A DNA stretch of 25,001 bases from Chersky-265 sp035275285 (GTDB lineage Bacteria; Fibrobacterota; Fibrobacteria; UBA11236): contig DATENA010000158.1 of assembly GCA_035275285.1 (NCBI GenBank), positions 1-25,001 of the forward strand, given 5' to 3'. The position numbers and the translations under genes were made by a program. The notes below the pieces were generated by a model, which saw nothing but the letters and a program-made list of their open reading frames with translations, had not been told where the DNA came from and did not search any database. This document shows, in pieces, positions 21,289-25,001 of this stretch (positions are counted from its first letter, which is position 1; the number at the start of each line of letters is the position of its first letter).

Positions 21289-22316
21289 TGAACTGCATCA
21301 CCAAGGGTTTCTTTCGCCTGAATTGGACCCTTACCTTCCTGTCCAGCTATCAACCGGAAAGCCTCGGCGGACAGGCGGTGATCGAAGGCGTGCTCATGCG
21401 GAGTCCGCGGCGCCTGGCCGTGGCCGTCCGCGCTCCCGACGGTTCCATCGTCGTGGACAACCGGGAATTCCTATCCTACTCGCGGCGCCATAAGCTGCTC
21501 GGCCTCCCCATCCTGCGGGGCGCGGCCTCCCTGATCGAGTCCCTGGCCATCGGCGTCAAGGCCCTGAACTTCTCCATGTCCGTGCAGGAAAAGAGCCGGG
21601 CCAAAACCGGCGCGGACGCGTATCCGGAGTACGCCGACCTGATGCCCGCGCCGGCCTCCCGGCCCAAAGCCAAGAAGGCGGACGGCCTCTGGGTCGCCTT
21701 GAGCCTCCTCTCCTCCCTGGCGCTGGCCCTGTGCCTGTTCCAATTGTTGCCTTATTTCGTCGCCGGCCACATCGTCGGCGGCACCCAGGAAGCGCCTGCG
21801 GACCCGGTGCTGTTCAACATGACCGCCGGCGGCGTGCGCATGTGCCTGCTCCTGGCCTACATGTGGGGCATCTCCTACCTGCGGGACATCGGCCGCGTGT
21901 TCCAATACCACGGCGCGGAACACAAATCCATCTTCGTCCACGAGCGCCGCGGCTCCCTGGACGTGGCTTCCGCCCGCTTGCAAAGCCGTTTCCATCCGCG
22001 TTGCGGCACGTCTTTCATCCTCATCGTGGCCCTGGTCTGCATGCTGTTCTTTTCCGCCCTGGACGGCATGCTGTGGCAATGGTTCCATTTCGCCTACCCG
22101 TCCTTCCTGGCCCGCTTCGCCATCCATTTGCCTTTCGTGCCCCTGGTGGCCGGTCTTTCCTTCGAAGTCCTCAAGCTCACGGCCCGTTTCCAGGACTCCT
22201 TCTGGGTTCGCCCGTTCGTTCTGCCCGGCCTCTGGCTGCAGAAGATCACCACCCGGGAGCCGGACGAAAAGCAATTGGAAGTCGCCATCGCGTCGATAAG
22301 GGCCGCGCTCGCCTAA
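21288..22316 (+). CDS. yqhQ: DUF1385 (YqhQ-like) membrane protein
   Basis: The 342-aa protein carries the DUF1385 hallmarks GGQAVIEGVLMRSPRRLAVA near residue 28, the loop FQYHGAEHKSIFVHE near 206 and SRFHPRCGTSFILIVALVC near 232, with four or so membrane segments (LLSSLALALCLFQLLPYFVA and later ones). Function is not established, though the gene is often next to prfA/prmC. Conserved His and Cys in YHGAEHK and HPRCGTSF suggest metal binding (inference). ATG 21288 overlaps the rpmE stop. The frame is open upstream but that part runs through rpmE. Confidence 0.9.
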   Translation: MNCITKGFFRLNWTLTFLSSYQPESLGGQAVIEGVLMRSPRRLAVAVRAPDGSIVVDNREFLSYSRRHKLLGLPILRGAASLIESLAIGVKALNFSMSVQEKSRAKTGADAYPEYADLMPAPASRPKAKKADGLWVALSLLSSLALALCLFQLLPYFVAGHIVGGTQEAPADPVLFNMTAGGVRMCLLLAYMWGISYLRDIGRVFQYHGAEHKSIFVHERRGSLDVASARLQSRFHPRCGTSFILIVALVCMLFFSALDGMLWQWFHFAYPSFLARFAIHLPFVPLVAGLSFEVLKLTARFQDSFWVRPFVLPGLWLQKITTREPDEKQLEVAIASIRAALA

Positions 22317-22354
22317 ACTCCGTTTCGCCCCGGGCCGCGCTCCCCTTCGGGGAG

Positions 22355-22492
22355 AGTGCAAAAGTCAAAGTGCAAAATGGAAAGCCGTGGGACCCGACTC
22401 CGGAATATCCGGCTTCCAGGCGGCCCTCAGCGCCAATCTCCTCTATCCCGTATTCTTCCTACATTTTGCACTTTGACTTTTGCATTTTGACT
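22355..22492 (+). repeat. Heptad inverted-repeat element, copy 2 (yqhQ-prfA gap)
   Basis: About 138 bp. A perfect 23-base inverted repeat (22357-22379 with 22462-22484), made of TGCAAAA, GTCAAAG, TGCAAAA units, encloses an 82-base GC-rich core. Near the left arm the bases AATGGAAAGCCG match the same position of copy 1; the rest of the core is unrelated. The prfA ATG lies 23 bases downstream and lacks an evident ribosome-binding site. Strand is arbitrary. Confidence 0.92.
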
Positions 22493-22515
22493 TCCAACCC
22501 ATAGACCCGGCGATC

Positions 22516-23601
22516 ATGGACTACAGACAACAAGCCCGAAAAGTCATCGAGCGCAGCGAGGAGATGGAAAGCCAGCTCCAGCGGCCGGACATCCTCTCCG
22601 ACATGAAGCGCATGACGGAAATCAGCCGCACCCACAAGGGCCTGGCCGAATCCGTGCTCAAGGCCCGGGAATACCTGGGGCTTTTGGCCGACGTGACGGA
22701 ATGGGAAAAGGCCGCGGCCGACTCCTCCGACGCGGAATTGCAGCAATTGGCCGCCGATGAGCTGAAAAAGCTGCGGGAACGCGTGCCCGCCGTGGAAGAG
22801 GAATTGCGCATCCTGTTCATCCCCAAGGATCCCAACGATCAGCGCAGCGCCATCCTGGAAATCCGCGCCGGCACCGGCGGGGACGAGGCCAGCATCTTCG
22901 CGGGGGACCTCTACCGCATGTACAAGTATTACATCGATTCGCGGGGATGGAAGTCCACCCTGCTCAGCGAAAGCGAGGGCACCGTGGGCGGCTTCAAGGA
23001 AGTGTTCCTGGAAGTGCTCGGGGACGGCGTGTACGGCACGCTCAAATACGAAAGCGGCGTGCACCGCGTGCAGCGGGTCCCGGAAACCGAGGCCCAGGGC
23101 CGCGTGCACACCTCCGCGGCCAGCGTGGTGGTCATGCCCCTGGCCGATGAGATGGACGAAATCCAGATCAAGGACGAGGACCTTCGCATCGATACCTACC
23201 GCGCCGGGGGCGCGGGCGGCCAGCACATCAACAAGACCGATTCCGCCGTGCGCATCACCCATCTGCCCACCGGCCTGGTGGTGGCCTGCCAGGACGAGCG
23301 CTCCCAGCACAAGAACCGGGCCAAGGCCATGAACGTGCTCAAGTCCCGCCTGCTGGACGCGCAGATCGCGGAACGGGAGGCCAAGGAGTCCGCCGCCCGC
23401 AAATCCCAGGTCGGCACGGGGGACCGCTCCGCCAAGATCCGCACCTACAACTTCCCCCAGGGCCGTTGCACCGATCACAGGGTCAACCTCACCCTGTACA
23501 AGCTGGACGCGGTCATGAAGGGCGACATCCAGGAACTCATCGACGCCTTGGTCATGGAAGCCAACGCGGAGAAGCTGCGGGACCTCGAGAAGCAAGGCTG
23601 A
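22516..23601 (+). CDS. prfA: Peptide chain release factor 1
   Basis: RF1 reads UAA and UAG and triggers peptide release. The 361-aa protein has the N-terminal helical domain, then ILEIRAGTGGDEASIFAGDL, the anticodon-like PxT motif as PET in RVQRVPETEAQGRVHTSAAS, and the catalytic GGQ at residues 234-236 in RAGGAGGQHINKTDSAVRIT, whose glutamine PrmC methylates. KIRTYNFPQGRCTDHRVNLT follows. ATG 22516 is chosen because 12 upstream in-frame codons come from the heptad repeat. prmC, its methylase, is the next gene. Confidence 0.97.
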   Translation: MDYRQQARKVIERSEEMESQLQRPDILSDMKRMTEISRTHKGLAESVLKAREYLGLLADVTEWEKAAADSSDAELQQLAADELKKLRERVPAVEEELRILFIPKDPNDQRSAILEIRAGTGGDEASIFAGDLYRMYKYYIDSRGWKSTLLSESEGTVGGFKEVFLEVLGDGVYGTLKYESGVHRVQRVPETEAQGRVHTSAASVVVMPLADEMDEIQIKDEDLRIDTYRAGGAGGQHINKTDSAVRITHLPTGLVVACQDERSQHKNRAKAMNVLKSRLLDAQIAEREAKESAARKSQVGTGDRSAKIRTYNFPQGRCTDHRVNLTLYKLDAVMKGDIQELIDALVMEANAEKLRDLEKQG

Positions 23602-23610
23602 GGGGGGAGA

Positions 23611-23747
23611 GTTCAAAGTGCAAAAGTCAAAGTGCAAAGTGCAAAATGAAGAGGCGGACACCTCCTCGTCTTTGGCTCCGGACGGGAACCTCTTCTCTTG
23701 TGCTTCCCATTTTGAACTTTGCACTTTGCACTTTGACTTTTGCATTC
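23611..23747 (+). repeat. Heptad inverted-repeat element, copy 3 (prfA-prmC gap)
   Basis: About 137 bp. A perfect 27-base inverted repeat (23619-23645 with 23718-23744) of TGCAAAA, GTCAAAG, TGCAAAG, TGCAAA units surrounds a core (about 23651-23707) different from the other two, which begins with GAGGCGGACACCTCCTC. The prmC ATG starts only 7 bases after the element, so its right arm occupies the place of a ribosome-binding site. Strand is arbitrary. Confidence 0.92.
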
Positions 23748-23754
23748 TATCCCG

Positions 23755-24609
23755 ATGACCGCACCCAACTCCCTGCTCGACATCCTCAACAAAACCTCCG
23801 ACTGGTTCAAGGGCCGGGGCATCGAAAGCCACCGCTTGGACGCGCAGCTCCTGCTCGGCCACGTGCTGGGCATGAAGCGCCTGGACCTGTACATGAACTT
23901 CGACCGGCCCATGGGCGAGGCGGAGCTCGCGCGTTACCGCGACCTCGTCAAGCGCCGGGGCGCGCGCGAACCCCTGCAGCACCTGGTGGGGGAAATGCCT
24001 TTCCGGGAGATCCGCCTCAAGATCGACAGACGCGCGCTCATCCCGCGCCAGGAGACCGAACTCATCGTGGACCTTGTGCGCAAGGCCCTGGAGCCCGGCC
24101 GCGCCAGCACCGTGCTGGACATGGGCGTGGGCGCGGGGCCGATTTATCTTTCAGTCGTTAAAGAGATCACAAATTGCAAAGCCTTCGGCGCCGACCTCTC
24201 CGCGGAAGCCCTGCAGCTCACGCGCGAGAACGCGGCGCTCAACGGGCTTTCCGCGGACAACCTCGCGCAAAGCGATCTCTTCTCGGCCTTCCCCCAAGGC
24301 ATGCAATGGGATCTCATCGTCTCCAATCCCCCTTACGTGGGCGAGAAGGAGCGGCCGCACTTGCAGCCGGAAGTCCGCGATCACGATCCGGCGCTGGCGC
24401 TGTTCGGAGGCCCGGAAGGGTGGGAGTTTCCCGCCCGCCTGGCGCACGAAGCCTATGGCCGCTTGCAAACTCCCGGGACCCTGATCGTGGAGATCGGGGC
24501 GGGCCAGCTTCCCATTTTGAAGGAGAAATCGGCTTCCCGGCCCTGGAAATCCTGCCTGTCCACTGTGGATTACCAGGGGACGGCTCGCTTCCTGATCCTG
24601 CACAAATAG
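23755..24609 (+). CDS. prmC: RF1/RF2 glutamine N5-methyltransferase PrmC
   Basis: PrmC (HemK) methylates the glutamine of GGQ in release factors with S-adenosylmethionine. The 284-aa protein has the N-terminal helical release-factor-binding domain (SHRLDAQLLLGHVLGMKRLD, REPLQHLVGEMPFREIRLKI), PRQETELIVDLV, the SAM-binding motif I VLDMGVGAGPIYLSV, and catalytic NPPY at residues 191-194. The usual motif I has GTGSG; here it is GVGAG. ATG 23755 gives a normal N-terminus. No ribosome-binding site is visible between the heptad element and the start. Codons near 24139-24180 are unusually A/T-rich. Confidence 0.95.
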   Translation: MTAPNSLLDILNKTSDWFKGRGIESHRLDAQLLLGHVLGMKRLDLYMNFDRPMGEAELARYRDLVKRRGAREPLQHLVGEMPFREIRLKIDRRALIPRQETELIVDLVRKALEPGRASTVLDMGVGAGPIYLSVVKEITNCKAFGADLSAEALQLTRENAALNGLSADNLAQSDLFSAFPQGMQWDLIVSNPPYVGEKERPHLQPEVRDHDPALALFGGPEGWEFPARLAHEAYGRLQTPGTLIVEIGAGQLPILKEKSASRPWKSCLSTVDYQGTARFLILHK

Positions 24610-24658
24610 GCGCTTGCCGGCCAGGTTTTTTGGGATAGAAGGGCTTTTTGAGGCTGGT

Positions 24659-24679
24659 TTGTTGACTCGATATCAACAA
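24659..24679. repeat. Inverted repeat TTGTTGA-N7-TCAACAA
   Basis: A perfect 7-bp inverted repeat with a 7-base spacer, about 50 bases after the prmC stop and immediately left of a DnaA box. It resembles an operator for a dimeric regulator. There is no T-run, so it is not a terminator. The protein that would bind is unknown. Confidence 0.55.
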
Positions 24680-24680
24680 T

Positions 24681-24689
24681 TGTGGATAA
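24681..24689 (-). promoter_or_regulatory. Perfect DnaA box
   Basis: TGTGGATAA here is the reverse complement of TTATCCACA, the consensus DnaA-binding 9-mer. Only one perfect copy is seen in the gap and no AT-rich unwinding region or dnaA/dnaN gene is near, so an origin is unlikely. It could titrate DnaA or regulate the promoter about 190 bases downstream. Confidence 0.6.
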
Positions 24690-24847
24690 CTCTGTTGAAA
24701 AAGTCCGGCCGGGCCTTGAGACCACTTGGCTTGTTTGGGATGCTTGGGTCTTGTATCGTACCACGTCGGATGCGCTCATAGCCATGCTTTTCGCGCCCCA
24801 ATCCCGGCCGAACCCCTCAACGCTTTTTCCCCTCAAGACATAGAGAG

Positions 24848-24908
24848 AAAAAAAAGTTGGAAAAAAGGGTTGCCGACCGTTGACGGCGAAACAGGCTTGA
24901 ACTATCTT
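24848..24908 (+). promoter_or_regulatory. Strong rRNA-type promoter with UP-like A-tracts
   Basis: TTGACG (24880-24885), a 17-base spacer and TATCTT (24903-24908) form a strong core. A-tracts at 24848-24855 and 24861-24866 lie where an UP element contacted by the alpha C-terminal domain would be, roughly -65 to -48 from a start near 24914. Such architecture is typical of rRNA or tRNA operons. The transcript runs off the right edge, and no 16S rRNA sequence is yet visible. Confidence 0.7.
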
Positions 24909-24912
24909 ATCA

Positions 24913-24958
24913 CTCCCGCCGAAATAAGGCGGGCTCGGGTGCCTTTGAGCCCTGGGAG
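24913..24958 (+). other. Structured 5' leader after the right-edge promoter
   Basis: The start of the predicted transcript can fold in two ways. One is a three-way arrangement: outer CTCCC/GGGAG (24913-24917 with 24954-24958), GCC/GGC, and GGGCTC/GAGCCC (24931-24936 with 24947-24952). The other is the hairpin CCCGCC/GGCGGG (24915-24920 with 24928-24933), which excludes parts of the first. There is no T-run, so it is not an obvious terminator. Bases 24959-25001 show nothing further. The stretch 24610-24847 holds no gene apart from the repeat and DnaA box listed. Confidence 0.5.
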
Positions 24959-25001
24959 TTCATTGAGAGAAGAATCAGGAACAAGCAGTAAATCACAGCG
25001 G

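Noticed and set aside
23060..23110. PET in place of the PAT/PVT anticodon-like motif of RF1
   Set aside because: The PxT frame is intact and, as far as I recall, PET occurs in many bacterial RF1 proteins, so altered codon reading is not implied.
22459..23982. A 507-codon minus-strand frame through prfA
   Set aside because: It is antisense to RF1 and includes peptides such as KMQKSKCKM that come from reading the heptad arrays.
24610..25001. Replication origin at the right edge
   Set aside because: There is only one perfect DnaA box, no A/T-rich unwinding element, and no dnaA, dnaN, rpmH or gidA nearby.

Overview
The window is a high-GC bacterial chromosome segment. Its left 13.4 kb is a nearly complete S10-spc-alpha ribosomal protein superoperon on the + strand. 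It opens in the last 56 codons of rpsJ and runs rplC-rplD-rplW-rplB-rpsS-rplV-rpsC-rplP-rpmC-rpsQ-rplN-rplX-rplE-rpsN(zinc)-rpsH-rplF-rplR-rpsE-rpmD-rplO-secY-infA-rpmJ-rpsM-rpsK-rpoA-rplQ. Gene order and protein motifs make these calls secure. The order departs from the common layout in two places: adk and map are absent between secY and infA, and rpsD (S4) is absent between rpsK and rpoA. The cluster ends at an intrinsic terminator at 13488-13515.

From 13.5 to 15.1 kb lies a small accessory island. It holds an XRE-type regulator on the minus strand with a near-identical 16-bp palindrome on each side, one of them exactly filling the spacer of a consensus-like promoter. Three small + strand genes follow: an unknown protein, a degenerate single-domain response regulator, and a 73-aa helical protein overlapping it. 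uvrC comes next, converging on a 72-aa possible ribbon-helix-helix protein. A minus-strand group then encodes an OPT-family transporter, thiG and thiE. From 20.9 kb the + strand resumes with its own promoter and the translation-linked set rpmE-DUF1385(yqhQ)-prfA-prmC. The last 390 bases hold no gene but carry a perfect DnaA box, an inverted repeat, and a strong rRNA-type promoter with upstream A-tracts and a structured leader, so a stable-RNA operon probably starts just past the right edge.

The organism cannot be named from this sequence. The zinc-coordinating forms of S14, L31 and L36, the Ala/Lys-rich tails on S11, L17 and S19, and the DHPMGGGEG variant in L2 (which I associate from memory with Bacteroidetes and relatives) suggest a high-GC member of the wider FCB assemblage, possibly near Fibrobacterota. 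This is weak inference.

The most unusual content is intergenic. (1) Three elements of 136-138 bp (12726-12861, 22355-22492, 23611-23747) have arms built from 7-bp units close to A(A/G)TGCAA, arranged as inverted repeats around unrelated GC-rich cores. Each sits just upstream of a translation gene (rplQ, prfA, prmC). (2) A 61-bp two-hairpin element occurs twice, exactly 650 bp apart, on both sides of rpsM; most differences lie in loops or preserve pairing. (3) The XRE palindromes form a probable autoregulatory module. These are the best candidates for undescribed biology here.
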